A stretch of DNA of 64,000 bases from DATAUD01 sp035511075. GTDB lineage: Bacteria; Verrucomicrobiota; Verrucomicrobiia; Limisphaerales; Palsa-1400. The DNA lies in the NCBI GenBank assembly GCA_035511075.1, contig DATKFW010000015.1, positions 127,602-191,601 of the forward strand. Reading direction: 5' to 3'. The notes beneath the pieces were generated by a model. It was given only the letters and a program-made list of their open reading frames with translations. It was not told where the DNA came from and ran no database searches. How positions within the stretch are numbered: the stretch's first letter is position 1; each line of letters begins with the position of its first letter. Below, piece after piece: positions 50,728-59,818 of the stretch. Both the position numbers and the translations under genes were made by a program.

Positions 50728-51141
50728 TTACCCGACCCGGAAGGAGATTCTGGTGATCAGATCGCTGCCGAAACTGTTCTGCAGGCGCTCCAAAATCTCG
50801 CGCCGGCGATAACGCACTATTTCATCGAGCCAAACGCTGCTGTCCACAGTAACGAAAAGGGTGCCCTTGCGAATCCCCGTCGGATGGGCGTGCGCGGCGA
50901 TGTTGGGATCGATCTGATTGTTCCAAACACGCAGAATCTCGGTCTCCGATTGGCGGCGGTCGATCCGCAGGTCCGAGAGCAATCGTGGCATCAGATCCGC
51001 GGCGGATTTTGCGGAACGGCTGGCTGCTTTTTCGTCCGCGGACCAATCCCAGCGGCGCCATTGCGACAGCGCGACCTGGCGAGATGTGCGGGGCACTTGA
51101 GTCGGGCGAAAGTGGCGATACGGAAAAGGACGGTTCATCAT
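50728..51141 (-). CDS. DciA-like (DUF721) helicase-loading protein
   Basis: The 137-residue protein has the DUF721 pattern in its C-terminal half: VWNNQIDPNIAAHAHPTGIR, GTLFVTVDSSVWLDEIVRYR and REILERLQNSFGSDLITRIS. DciA is the ancestral loader of the replicative helicase DnaB in bacteria without DnaC or DnaI. The N-terminal 60 residues are basic. The start overlaps the stop of the GH42-type gene (ATGA), an unexpected partner for a replication protein. Confidence 0.8.
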   Translation of the reverse strand: MMNRPFPYRHFRPTQVPRTSRQVALSQWRRWDWSADEKAASRSAKSAADLMPRLLSDLRIDRRQSETEILRVWNNQIDPNIAAHAHPTGIRKGTLFVTVDSSVWLDEIVRYRRREILERLQNSFGSDLITRISFRVG

Positions 51142-53246
51142 CCGGTTGAGACCTTCTCCGTCAGGATCGGTGCTTCCTCGGGTGCGGCGGGTTTGTCGCT
51201 GCGATTTTCGTCAAGGACCAGGACGCCGTGCGGCGGGATATCGTAATTGCCGCTGAAGGTCCGCTCGGTGAGAAAATCGTGCATTGGCTTGTAAAAGTTA
51301 ATGCGGACGGGGGTATTTTGATGGTTCAACAGGAAAAACACCTTCGAGTCGCCTTTTTGCCGGAGGCTTACCTCGACGGTGTCGGGGACTTTGAGAAGGG
51401 TAGTGAGCGTGCAGAGGTTCCGAAGCCAGTTCACCAGGTCACAGTAAAAAGCCTGCTGCGAAACGGTGCCGATATAAATCGCCTTTCCCAATCCAAAGGT
51501 GTGCATGGTCATGGCGGGATGGCCGGCGTAAAATTCGCGGCTGAACGTGGCCAGAATCTGGCAGCCCTTGGGCTCGATGATATCGCACCACAATCGCGCC
51601 GTATGGAGTGTGCTTGTGTGAAAAGCCCCCCTGAAGGCCATGTGATTTTCATCTTCGGGCGACATCGGATCAAACTCGGTTACTTCCATGCCAAACAAAT
51701 CGGTCAGATCATGCGGGAATCCGGCGTCGGCCGCAATCTGATGTTCATCAACCAAACCGGTGTTGCAGGTGGCCACAAGGGTTCCGCCGTTCTGGACGTA
51801 AATTTTCAACGCGTCGGCCTCGGCCCCCGAAAGGAGGCTCAGGGACGGGGCGATAACCAGCTTGTACTTGGCCAAGTCGTCGTGCGGTCGCGCGAAATCA
51901 ACCGGGATGTTGCGATCGTGCAGAGCGGTGTAGAAAAGCTGAATATGTTCCCGCAGGGAGAAATACTTATTGGGCTGCCGCGGCAAGGCCAGTGTCCAGT
52001 CGTTGTCGTGGGTGTAAAGAATGCAAACTTCGGCGATCACGGTTGTCCCTTCCAAGGCGGGCGCAAGGCGCTTCATTTCCTGGCCGATTTGGCTGATCTC
52101 TTTATAAATGCGGTTTTCGCCGCGGCCGTCGTGTGTCAAGACGCCTCCGTAAAATTTTTCCTGGCCGATCCTGGGTTGCCGCCAGAAAAAGTAAAGCACG
52201 CCATTGGCGCCGCGCGAGATGGTCTGGTAGGTAAACAGGCGCACCACCCCGGGGCGCACGAGCGAATTAACGTCCTGCCAATTGACGTGGCCGGCCTTCT
52301 GTTCGATGACCCAAAAGCCGCTGTCGCCGTTGGGCGTCCTGATTCCGCCCTTTTTGAGGGAGCGCAGCAGATCGACTTCGCAGGCGTTTTCGGAGCATTT
52401 GGTCTTGATGGTTGCGTTGCTATTGAGCGAGGTGAAATCCAGCGCATCGGCCACGTCGAACAAATCGACCTGCTGGCCGAAGGAGCGCATATTGGTGGTC
52501 ACCGGCGCGTGGGGAGTGAGCTCGCGCAGCAAGTCCGCCTGCATCCGGACAAACGCCACGATGGTGTCGCTGCAAAAGCGGCGCCAATCCAGCATCAGGG
52601 CCGGGTTGTGCGGCGCGGGCGCGGTGCGCGGCATCGGGACATGGGAGAAATCGCCGACCGTCTGGCCCCAGAATCGTGAACCCATCATGTCGTTGAGGCG
52701 GTCGATGGTGTCGTATTTTGCCTTTAACCAGAGGTGCCAATCGCGACGTGTTTCCTCGTTGAAGGAAGGCTGTGTGGAGTGGGCGCCGACGTTGTTGTCA
52801 ATTTGCCAGGCGATCAATTGAGGGTGTTTGCCCAGCGCGCCGGTCATTGCGCGGAGGATTCTCTTGGAATATTCCCAGTAAAGGTCGCTGTTCAAACAAC
52901 AGGCGTGGCGGGTGCCTTCGCAGAGCGGCAGACCCCTTTCGTCGACAGGGAGGATTTCCGGGTGCTTGCGTGTGAGCCAGATGGGAGGGGCGGCGGTCGG
53001 GGTGGCCAGGACCACTTTGATGTCCTCTTCCCCCATTAGATCCATCACGCGCGCCAGCCAGGCAAAATCGTATTCGCACTCGCGGGGTTCGCAGAGGCCC
53101 CAGACAAATTCCCCCATGCGAACGGTGTTCATTCCCGCCGCCACCATGAGTTCGATGTCCTGTCTCCACCGTCCCTCGGGATTCTCGGACGAGCCCGCGT
53201 AAGGATGGACCCAGTGTTCTGGATGATAGTCCGCTCCAAAAAACAT
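51138..53246 (-). CDS. GH42 beta-galactosidase-like protein lacking the acid/base glutamate
   Basis: The 702-residue protein matches GH42 throughout: FFGADYHPEHW at the start, NTVRMGEFVWGLCEPRE, PTAAPPIWLTRKHPEILPVD, the nucleophile region VIEQKAGHVNW with its Glu intact, a glutamine-amidotransferase-like trimerisation domain (about 400-600) and a C-terminal beta domain. In active members the acid/base sits in WQIDNE; here the codons read GAC AAC AAC (WQIDNNVG, near position 52798), so Asn replaces Glu. It may be inactive, use another group, or bind rather than hydrolyse galactosides. There is no signal peptide. It overlaps dciA. Confidence 0.88.
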   Translation of the reverse strand: MFFGADYHPEHWVHPYAGSSENPEGRWRQDIELMVAAGMNTVRMGEFVWGLCEPRECEYDFAWLARVMDLMGEEDIKVVLATPTAAPPIWLTRKHPEILPVDERGLPLCEGTRHACCLNSDLYWEYSKRILRAMTGALGKHPQLIAWQIDNNVGAHSTQPSFNEETRRDWHLWLKAKYDTIDRLNDMMGSRFWGQTVGDFSHVPMPRTAPAPHNPALMLDWRRFCSDTIVAFVRMQADLLRELTPHAPVTTNMRSFGQQVDLFDVADALDFTSLNSNATIKTKCSENACEVDLLRSLKKGGIRTPNGDSGFWVIEQKAGHVNWQDVNSLVRPGVVRLFTYQTISRGANGVLYFFWRQPRIGQEKFYGGVLTHDGRGENRIYKEISQIGQEMKRLAPALEGTTVIAEVCILYTHDNDWTLALPRQPNKYFSLREHIQLFYTALHDRNIPVDFARPHDDLAKYKLVIAPSLSLLSGAEADALKIYVQNGGTLVATCNTGLVDEHQIAADAGFPHDLTDLFGMEVTEFDPMSPEDENHMAFRGAFHTSTLHTARLWCDIIEPKGCQILATFSREFYAGHPAMTMHTFGLGKAIYIGTVSQQAFYCDLVNWLRNLCTLTTLLKVPDTVEVSLRQKGDSKVFFLLNHQNTPVRINFYKPMHDFLTERTFSGNYDIPPHGVLVLDENRSDKPAAPEEAPILTEKVSTG

Positions 53247-53385
53247 AACGGCGTACTGCGCAGATTAACGCAAACAGGCGTCGCATTGCAAGAAAAACCC
53301 GACTTGTCACGCCGAATAAATTGGATACCATTGAACCAGCCTGGGTGATAATCCAAAAACGACGGGCGCAACAAGACAACAGCCG

Positions 53386-53745
53386 ATGGCGAGAAAAGAG
53401 AAAAGCGGACCGGATGGGGAACTGGAATTTAACAATCCCTTTGCCGAATTGCAGGTCGATAATCTGCCATTGGGCGACAAAGCCGCTCAGGCGCAGCGGC
53501 TTATGGGGCGCGTTGTACTGCGTCGCGAAACGGCTCATCGCGGCGGCAAGACGGTCATCGTCATCCACGATTTCGCCTCTTCGATCAGCACGGTGTTCAT
53601 TGAGGAACTGGCCAGCAGACTGCGCCGGGTCTGCGGTTGCGGCGGCACGACGCGCCAAAGGATGATCGAAATCCAGGGCAATCACACCGAAAAAATTCGC
53701 ACGATCCTGGAACAGGAAGGATTTCGCGTCGCCGGGGTAAAGTAA
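53386..53745 (+). CDS. SUI1/YciH-family translation initiation protein
   Basis: The 119-residue product has a short charged N-terminus and the SUI1 fold: GRVVLRRETAHRGGKTVIVI, then RLRRVCGCGGTTRQRMIEIQ and IRTILEQEGFRVAGVK. It is related to eukaryotic eIF1; the bacterial YciH can affect start-site fidelity and stress translation. It lies between the GH42-like gene (divergent) and a small hypothetical gene. Confidence 0.9.
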   Translation: MARKEKSGPDGELEFNNPFAELQVDNLPLGDKAAQAQRLMGRVVLRRETAHRGGKTVIVIHDFASSISTVFIEELASRLRRVCGCGGTTRQRMIEIQGNHTEKIRTILEQEGFRVAGVK

Positions 53746-53795
53746 GAAGAGCCACAAAACTTGAAACGGACGGTCAGGAAGGATAAATTGGCCGT

Positions 53796-54026
53796 GTGTT
53801 TAGTGCCACCGAAATCCGGGCGCTGTTGACCGCAAGAGACTTCAAGCCATTCGCCATCCACACCGGCGACGGCGCGCGATATGATATCACGAATCGTGAC
53901 ATGGTTCTTGTCGGGCGCAATGCAATTGAAATCGGGATCGAACGTGATGAGGAAGGGATAGCGGAACGCTTCGTTCGTTGCGCGATCCCTCGAATTACGC
54001 GGATCGAAGAGTTGCAAGCGGCTTAA
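53796..54026 (+). CDS. Small conserved hypothetical protein
   Basis: The 76-residue product starts with GTG. The pattern ALLTARDFKPFAIHTGDGAR-YDI, then DMVLVGRNAIEIGI, matches a family of short bacterial proteins that I know only as uncharacterised (FRPF-type core with VGR). It ends in the sequence TTAA, which is also the stop of pyrE on the opposite strand. No function can be proposed. Confidence 0.65.
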   Translation: MFSATEIRALLTARDFKPFAIHTGDGARYDITNRDMVLVGRNAIEIGIERDEEGIAERFVRCAIPRITRIEELQAA

Positions 54027-54607
54027 CCCGCCGGATTGAGAAGGTCGTCGCGCCGGAAGGCGGAGACCACGCGATGGCCCAGGGACTCGATTTTTTCGCG
54101 GCCACCTTGCTGGCGGTCCACCAACACAGCGACAAAGGCCACTTTTCCGCCCTCCTTCACGACAGAGTTGAGTGCCGTAATCGTTGAATCGCCGCTGGTG
54201 ATCACGTCGTCCAGGACAACCACGGCGTCCCCGGGTTTGAAATTTCCCTCGATCAATTTGGTTTGTCCATGCGCCTTGGGCGCCTTTCGGACCACGAAAC
54301 ACCGCAACGGTTGCGGGTCTTTCACGAGAAAGGAGAACATGCCTATTGATAGGGCAACAGGGTCGGCGCCCATTGTCAGGCCGCCGACAGCGTCGATCTT
54401 AAGACCTCGGGCCGCAGCCTCGCCCTGGATAAGCGAATACATGACCTGGCCCACCAGCCATGCGCCTTGGGCATCCAGCGTCGTGAGCCGGCAATCGATA
54501 TAATAGTTGCTCCTGGCGCCCGAGGCCAACGTGAAATCCCCGTAAGAAACAGATTTCTCGCGGAGCAATGAAAGTAATTTTGATTTGGCTTCCGAAGTTG
54601 TCAGCAT
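54023..54607 (-). CDS. pyrE: Orotate phosphoribosyltransferase
   Basis: PyrE joins orotate to PRPP to make OMP in pyrimidine synthesis. I start it at MLTTSEAKSK; 12 upstream residues are open but unconserved. The PRPP motif VVVLDDVITSGDST is complete, and the catalytic loop region (VVRKAPKAHGQ) and FTLASGARSNYYID are clear. At 194 residues the length is normal. It is convergent with the small hypothetical gene and diverges from apgM. Confidence 0.93.
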   Translation of the reverse strand: MLTTSEAKSKLLSLLREKSVSYGDFTLASGARSNYYIDCRLTTLDAQGAWLVGQVMYSLIQGEAAARGLKIDAVGGLTMGADPVALSIGMFSFLVKDPQPLRCFVVRKAPKAHGQTKLIEGNFKPGDAVVVLDDVITSGDSTITALNSVVKEGGKVAFVAVLVDRQQGGREKIESLGHRVVSAFRRDDLLNPAG

Positions 54608-54763
54608 TTCGGCTTTATAACGGCAGAAGGCAGAAAAAAACATCCTTTTTGCAAATTGAGTTGTTTTCGCCCGCCGGCCGCCAATGCAACGACGCGGCCC
54701 GCGCCAGCTTGACGAAGCGCGAAGTTATTCCGCATAATTCCGAAGGGCCGGACGGCCCTCTAT

Positions 54764-55987
54764 ATGAATCTCGACGAAGTTTATTCAAAACTGACAATTA
54801 AAACGGACGCCAAACTGGTGTTGGTGGTGCTTGATGGTTTGGGCGACATCGCCACGCGCGAAAACGGCTTTATGACGCCGCTGGAGGCCGCCCGGACGCC
54901 CAACCTGGACGCCCTGGCCGGGAGGGGCGCACAGGGAAGAATGATTCCCGTGGCCCCCGGCATCACGCCCGGCAGCGGGCCGGGTCACCTGGGATTGTTT
55001 GGTTATGATCCGCTGGAATTCCAAGTCGGGCGCGGCGTCATCGAAGCGCTCGGCCTGGGCGTGGAACTCAAGGCCGGCGATATCGCGGCCCGCGCCAATT
55101 TTTGCACGATTGACGCCAAGGGGATCGTCACGGACCGTCGCGCCGGCCGGATTGAAACCAAAGTCACGGAGGAACTGTGCGGGTTGCTGTCGCGCAAAAT
55201 CAAAAATGTGGGAGATGCCGAGGTGCTGATCAAACCGGGCAAGGGCCACCGGTTTGTCGTCGTTTTTCGCGGCGACGGGCTGGAAGGGCCGTTGACCGAC
55301 GCGGACCCGAATCGCGAAGGACTGCCCGTGCCCGAGGTCCATCCGACCGATGCGAGTTCTGTCAAGCAAAAGAAAGCCGCCGGGCTGGTGGCGCAATTCT
55401 ACCACCAGGCGCTGTCGGCGCTGGCGGGGAAGAAACCGGCCAATGGATTCCTGTTGCGGGGCATCGCGCATCAACCGGCCATTCCGACCATTGAGGAACG
55501 TTACGGGCTGCGACCGGTCTGCCTGGCGGTTTACCCGATGTACAAGGGGCTGGCGCAATTGGTGGGAATGACGAAAATCGAGGGGCCGCAAACGATTGCC
55601 GAACAATTTCAGCGGTACGCGGCCGAGTACGGCAACTACAACTATTTTTTCATCCATTACAAATACACCGACATGCATGGCGAGGACGGGAATTTCGATG
55701 CGAAGAAAAAGGCGATTGAGGAGTTCGACGCCGCGCTGCCGATTTTGCTGCAAAAACGACCGGATGTTTTGGCGATCACCGGCGATCACTCGACGCCGTG
55801 CGCGGCCAAAGGCCATTCGTGGCATCCGCAACCGGTGTTGCTGGTCTCGGCGTTGAGCGGATGGGACAAGCTGGAGCGTTTCACAGAGACGGGCGCCAAC
55901 GGCGGCTCGCTCGGCATTTTTGAGTCAAAATATCTGATGCGCCTGATGCAAGCCAACGGCCGGATGTTTGACAAATTTGGCGCGTAA
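54764..55987 (+). CDS. apgM: 2,3-bisphosphoglycerate-independent phosphoglycerate mutase, archaeal type
   Basis: ApgM converts 3- and 2-phosphoglycerate in glycolysis and gluconeogenesis. The 407-residue protein belongs to the alkaline-phosphatase superfamily: metal Asp in LVLVVLDGLGDIA (D24), nucleophile S71 in PGSGPGHLGLFGYDP, and metal ligands in FFIHYKYTDMHGEDGNFDAK and ITGDHSTPCAAKGHSWHPQP. Archaeal-type ApgM occurs sporadically in bacteria. It diverges from pyrE over about 155 bases and is convergent with the kinase gene. Confidence 0.92.
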   Translation: MNLDEVYSKLTIKTDAKLVLVVLDGLGDIATRENGFMTPLEAARTPNLDALAGRGAQGRMIPVAPGITPGSGPGHLGLFGYDPLEFQVGRGVIEALGLGVELKAGDIAARANFCTIDAKGIVTDRRAGRIETKVTEELCGLLSRKIKNVGDAEVLIKPGKGHRFVVVFRGDGLEGPLTDADPNREGLPVPEVHPTDASSVKQKKAAGLVAQFYHQALSALAGKKPANGFLLRGIAHQPAIPTIEERYGLRPVCLAVYPMYKGLAQLVGMTKIEGPQTIAEQFQRYAAEYGNYNYFFIHYKYTDMHGEDGNFDAKKKAIEEFDAALPILLQKRPDVLAITGDHSTPCAAKGHSWHPQPVLLVSALSGWDKLERFTETGANGGSLGIFESKYLMRLMQANGRMFDKFGA

Positions 55988-56018
55988 TCACCGGGTGGAC
56001 GGTCTTCGCGGGAGCGGT

Positions 56019-58928
56019 TCATGGCGTGGCGGGGGCCGGATCGCCAATCACCGACCTGGCTTCCTTGTAGGCGAGCCACCAAATCAGCGTGTCGTGCGAC
56101 AAGGTTCCTCTGTCAACTATAGGTTTGCCTTCATCCTTGGGCAGCGGAGGCATTTTTGCCGCGGCCTGGCTGAAAAGCCTCCGGCCCTCTTCCGCCCGAC
56201 CCTGCCGGAAAACCGCCATGGCGTGGAACATGTGCGCGATACCCTGGATTTCGTCCTGGTCACCGACTGTCCGCTCGGTCACGACAACACTCTGTTCCGC
56301 GGCCGGGAATTGGGCGTTACGATACTCAGCCAGGCCCAGAGTCAATTGATACCACGGCAACGACGAGCTGACTTTGCCCAGTTCCACGGCCCGCTGCGCA
56401 AGTTGAAGCGCGTTCGACAGCAGGTCGGCGTCGATGGAGGGGCGCAGGGACGCGGCTTTTGCGGCGCGCTCCGCCGTGCCGGCCTGGGCCGATCCTTGCG
56501 CCTGTTGGACCAGGCGGTGGCGGGTGGCTTCGTAGTCGGCGTCGTGGCCGAACCAGGTTTGCCATGTCGCGAGGGTGAGCGAGGCATCCGTGTTCCTCGG
56601 GTCGAGTTCACAGACCTTGGCCAAAAGGGCGATTGCCTCCGTGCTGCGGCCGGCCTCGACGTAGGAAGTCGCCAGCTCTTCCATCGCGTCGAGCGTGTCG
56701 GGGTGATCCGGGCCACTGACCTTGCTGTAGAGGGCCACCACTTGCTCCCGGAGCTTGAGGGCCTCGTCCCAACGGCCGGCCTCGTCGTAGGACATCGCCA
56801 GGTTGCCCATCGACAGGATGGTGTCGGGATGCTCCGGGCCGCTGACATTGCGGAAGGTCGCCACGACCTCCTCGCGCAACTTGAGCGCTTCGTCCCTGCG
56901 CCCCGCTTCGTCGTAGGAATTCGCCAGGTTGCCCATCGCCATGAGCGTGTTGGGGTGTTGCGGGCCGCTGACCTTGCGGTAGAGCGCCAGCACCTGCTCG
57001 CGCAGCTTGAGGGCCTCAGCCCGGCGGCCGGCCTCGTCGTATGAAACCGCCAGGTTTTGCATCGCGCTGATGGTTTCGGGATTTTCCGGGCCGATTACTT
57101 TGCGGCGCAGCGCCACCACCTCCTCTTTTAACTGGATTGCCTCGTCGACGCGGCCAGCCACGCCGTAGGAAATCGCCAGGTTATTCATTGCTTTGAGAGT
57201 TTCGGGATTTTCCGGGCCGCTGACCTTGCGACGCAACGCCAGCACCTGCTCGCGCAGTTGGAGGGCCTCGTCCCGGCGGCCGGCCGCGTAGTAAGAGTTG
57301 CCCAGGTTGTTCATCGCCTGGAGCGTGTCGGGGTCTTCCGGGCCGGAGGCGGCCAGATAGTAATCGCGAACCTTTTCTTGAAGTGGAATGGCCTCGCGGG
57401 GGAGACCCAGCGCGCGGTAAGTCACCCCGAGAGTGGCCTGGAGGTTGGCCCGCCGCGCCGGCTGGTCGGCCAGATCGGTTTCGAGCTTCTTGGCGGCGGC
57501 CCCGAGAGATTCGGCGACAGTGATGGTGCGACCATCGCGGGCTGGGTTCGGGCTTTTGAAGACGCCGGTCAGGAATTTGGAGATGGCTTCAGACTCGGCC
57601 TGTCGTTGTTTGGCCAGGGCTTCCGCACGGGTGGCCCGTACGGCTTGCCAGGCGCTTATGGCCGTGGCGGTCACCAGCACCGCCACCATCAGGGCGGCCA
57701 CGGCGATCGCTGTTTTGTTGCGCCGCCACGCCTTTTGCAGGCGGTAGGCGGTGCTCGGCGGCCGGGCGATCACCGGTTCGTTTTCCAGGTGGCGCTTGAT
57801 ATCGGCGGCCAGACCGATGGCGGTTTCGTACCGGCGCGTGCGGTCCTTTTCCAGGCATTTCATCACGATCCAATCCAGATCGCCCTTGAGCTGGTGGAAA
57901 AGCTTGGAGGCATCGGCGGACCGGCGTTTGGCCGTGGTCGTCAAGGCGTCGCCCTTAAGCCCCGCCAAGCGAGTGCTCGGGCGCATCGGCTCCTCCTCGC
58001 GAATGGTTTTTCGCATCGCGTCGATTCCCAGGGCCATCAGTTTCTTGGCGTCGAAGGGTGTGCTGCCAGCCAGCAATTCGTAGAGCAACACTCCCAGGCT
58101 GTAGATGTCGCTGCGGGTATCAATGTCCAACACGCTCATCTCGGCCTGCTCAGGCGACATGTAAGCGGGCGTCCCGATGAACTGGTGGAACTGTGTGTAA
58201 ATCGTCGCGTCCGTCAAGCGGCCCTCCGTCGCCTTGGCGATGCCGAAATCAATGACCTTGGGCACGGGGACGCCGTCGTGGAGCGCGACCAGGATGTTGG
58301 AGGGTTTGATGTCGCGGTGAATGATGCCCTTCTGATGGGCATGCTGGATGGCCTGGCAGACTTTCATGAACAGGTCGAGGCGTTCCCGAGTGTTGAGGTT
58401 GGCCTGATCGCAATAGTCGGTGATGCGGATGCCGCGCACCAGTTCCATGACAAAGTAGAGGCGGCCCGTATCGGTTGCGCCGGCGTCGAGGACCTTGGCG
58501 ATATTGGGATGATCCATCACCGCCAGCGCCTGGCGTTCCGCTTCGAATCGGGCGACGACCTGTTTGGTGTCCATGCCCAGCTTGATGACCTTGACGGCAA
58601 CGCGGCGGCGCACCGGTTCGATTTGCTCGGCCACATAGACGACGCCGCAGCCGCCTTCGCCTATCTTCTCCAACAATTTATAGCGGCCGAGCATCTGGCC
58701 CACGGATTCATCCGGGGGGTCCGGCAGATGGAGCTTAATGGTCGCCACGACTGGGGGGGCACCCCTGGGCAACAAGTCGTTGGATTGGTCATGGGCAGCC
58801 AGAAGTGCTTCGAGACGCTGGCGTAAAGCGGGGTCACCGGCGCATTCGCGGTCCAGGAACGCAACGCGGGCGGCGGCGGGCTGGTTCAGCGCCAGGGAGA
58901 ACAGGAGTTGTTCGTTAGAGGAAGGCAT
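56019..58928 (-). CDS. Membrane Ser/Thr protein kinase with C-terminal TPR repeats
   Basis: The cytoplasmic kinase domain (about 83-390) is complete: GEGGCG (90-95), K113 in RRVAVKVIK, the catalytic loop HRDIKPSN with D206, DFG (228-230) and the PAYMSPEQ activation end. One membrane helix follows (about 406-427). The extracytoplasmic part begins with a short helical region and then about seven 42-residue TPR_10/12-type units (LREQVLALRRKVSGPENPET-LKAMNNLA-SY). This planctomycete/verrucomicrobial type of kinase is thought to sense envelope ligands via TPRs. Its substrates are unknown. It diverges from vapB. Confidence 0.92.
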   Translation of the reverse strand: MPSSNEQLLFSLALNQPAAARVAFLDRECAGDPALRQRLEALLAAHDQSNDLLPRGAPPVVATIKLHLPDPPDESVGQMLGRYKLLEKIGEGGCGVVYVAEQIEPVRRRVAVKVIKLGMDTKQVVARFEAERQALAVMDHPNIAKVLDAGATDTGRLYFVMELVRGIRITDYCDQANLNTRERLDLFMKVCQAIQHAHQKGIIHRDIKPSNILVALHDGVPVPKVIDFGIAKATEGRLTDATIYTQFHQFIGTPAYMSPEQAEMSVLDIDTRSDIYSLGVLLYELLAGSTPFDAKKLMALGIDAMRKTIREEEPMRPSTRLAGLKGDALTTTAKRRSADASKLFHQLKGDLDWIVMKCLEKDRTRRYETAIGLAADIKRHLENEPVIARPPSTAYRLQKAWRRNKTAIAVAALMVAVLVTATAISAWQAVRATRAEALAKQRQAESEAISKFLTGVFKSPNPARDGRTITVAESLGAAAKKLETDLADQPARRANLQATLGVTYRALGLPREAIPLQEKVRDYYLAASGPEDPDTLQAMNNLGNSYYAAGRRDEALQLREQVLALRRKVSGPENPETLKAMNNLAISYGVAGRVDEAIQLKEEVVALRRKVIGPENPETISAMQNLAVSYDEAGRRAEALKLREQVLALYRKVSGPQHPNTLMAMGNLANSYDEAGRRDEALKLREEVVATFRNVSGPEHPDTILSMGNLAMSYDEAGRWDEALKLREQVVALYSKVSGPDHPDTLDAMEELATSYVEAGRSTEAIALLAKVCELDPRNTDASLTLATWQTWFGHDADYEATRHRLVQQAQGSAQAGTAERAAKAASLRPSIDADLLSNALQLAQRAVELGKVSSSLPWYQLTLGLAEYRNAQFPAAEQSVVVTERTVGDQDEIQGIAHMFHAMAVFRQGRAEEGRRLFSQAAAKMPPLPKDEGKPIVDRGTLSHDTLIWWLAYKEARSVIGDPAPATP
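56660..57400 (-). repeat. Tandem 126-base units encoding kinase TPR repeats
   Basis: Units of exactly 42 codons recur with the encoded core AGRRDEALKLREQV and SGPEHPDT. The DNA similarity between units suggests recent duplication or gene conversion. They belong to the extracytoplasmic part of the Ser/Thr kinase. Confidence 0.65.
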
Positions 58929-58961
58929 GGAACTGGTCGCCAGGGCATCATAATAGCGATA

Positions 58962-58988
58962 TGATGTTAACTGAGCCTATTGACATCA
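58962..58988 (+). promoter_or_regulatory. Inverted repeat, possible vapB operator
   Basis: TGATGT (58962-58967) and ACATCA (58983-58988) are inverted with a 15-base spacer, 26 bases before the vapB start. VapB-type antitoxins usually bind such sites alone or with VapC to repress their own operon. CATAAT at 58949-58954 could be the -10 box. Confidence 0.4.
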
Positions 58989-59014
58989 CATGGAAATGGA
59001 GGCATCGTTTCACC

Positions 59015-59242
59015 ATGAGAACGACGCTGAATTTGGACGACGACACTCTCGAACTTGCAGCCCGCCAGGCGAAGCTGCGGGGAGTCTCGTTGGGCAGGAC
59101 TGTGTCGGACCTCTTGCGTCGCGGGCTTAGCGCCCCTACCCCTTGCCAGGAGAAGGGCGGAATTGTGGTTTTCCGGTTGCCCGCCGATTCACCGCCAGTG
59201 ACAACCGAGGAAGTGCGTCGAATCGAAGCTGAGGGCGCATGA
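59015..59242 (+). CDS. Ribbon-helix-helix antitoxin (VapB-like)
   Basis: I start it at MRTTLNLDDD, preceded by GGAGG about 12 bases upstream; the frame is open earlier, but the added residues do not fit. The 75-residue protein has the ribbon-helix-helix pattern RTTLNLDDDTLELAARQAK and GVSLGRTVSDLLRRGL, then a tail (FRLPADSPPVTTEEVRRIEA) that would wrap the toxin. The start of vapC overlaps its stop (ATGA). It should neutralise VapC and repress the operon. Confidence 0.9.
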   Translation: MRTTLNLDDDTLELAARQAKLRGVSLGRTVSDLLRRGLSAPTPCQEKGGIVVFRLPADSPPVTTEEVRRIEAEGA

Positions 59243-59679
59243 AGGGCTGCTTGTTGGACACCAACCTGCTGATCGCGCTGCTGTGGCCAAGCCACGAGCG
59301 GCACGACTCGGCCGTGAGGTGGTTCAGCCGCCGGCGCGCCAAAGGCTGGGCCACGTGCCCGTTTACGCAGGCGGGTTTCGTGCGTATCGTGTCCAATCCC
59401 GCTTTTTCCCGCGACGCCGTTCAGCCTCGCGAGGCGATTCAAGTTCTCTCGGCGAATACCGCCGCCGCGGATCACGAGTTCTGGGCGGACGAACTGCCTT
59501 TGGGTGGGGCGGTTGCCTTTGCGGGATTGCGATTGGTCGGTCATCAGCAAATCACAGACGCCTACCTGCTCGGCTTGGCAATCAGCCGGGGTGCCTTGCT
59601 GGCCACGTTGGACAAGGGGATTGACGCCCTGACTGAACCCAAGTCGGCGGAGCGAAAGGCATTGGAGACGGTGGATTGA
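59239..59679 (+). CDS. PIN-domain ribonuclease toxin (VapC-like)
   Basis: The 146-residue PIN protein begins CLLDTNLLIALLWPSHERHD with the catalytic D7, followed by CPFTQAGFVRIVSNP (Gln in the place of the second acid, as in the subfamily I remember from mycobacteria) and D107 and D125 in ITDAYLLGLAISRGALLATL-DKG. VapC toxins cut tRNA or rRNA at specific sites. It is translationally coupled to the antitoxin gene. Confidence 0.92.
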   Translation: MKGCLLDTNLLIALLWPSHERHDSAVRWFSRRRAKGWATCPFTQAGFVRIVSNPAFSRDAVQPREAIQVLSANTAAADHEFWADELPLGGAVAFAGLRLVGHQQITDAYLLGLAISRGALLATLDKGIDALTEPKSAERKALETVD

Positions 59680-59818
59680 CGGCGGTTGGGGCGCCGTGGG
59701 GCGGTCATTGGCCGGCTTATCCAGCGCGAGCGCAAAGAACGCTTGGTCCTGTTTATTAGGCAATGGCATGTCCGATTGGGATCTGCTCTTTCAATCCTAC
59801 ACGCGCATTCGACGGACT

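Noticed and set aside
51228..52679. 483-codon frame antisense to the GH42-like gene
   Set aside because: It only reflects codon bias of the real gene; no start signal or domain.
57258..58826. 522-codon frame antisense to the Ser/Thr kinase
   Set aside because: The kinase motifs are intact on the minus strand, and the repeats in the antisense frame merely mirror the TPR repeats.
59239..59679. VapC as inactive because Gln replaces the second acidic residue
   Set aside because: The CP-TQ-GF-RI pattern is normal for this VapC subgroup as I recall it, and the other acids are present.
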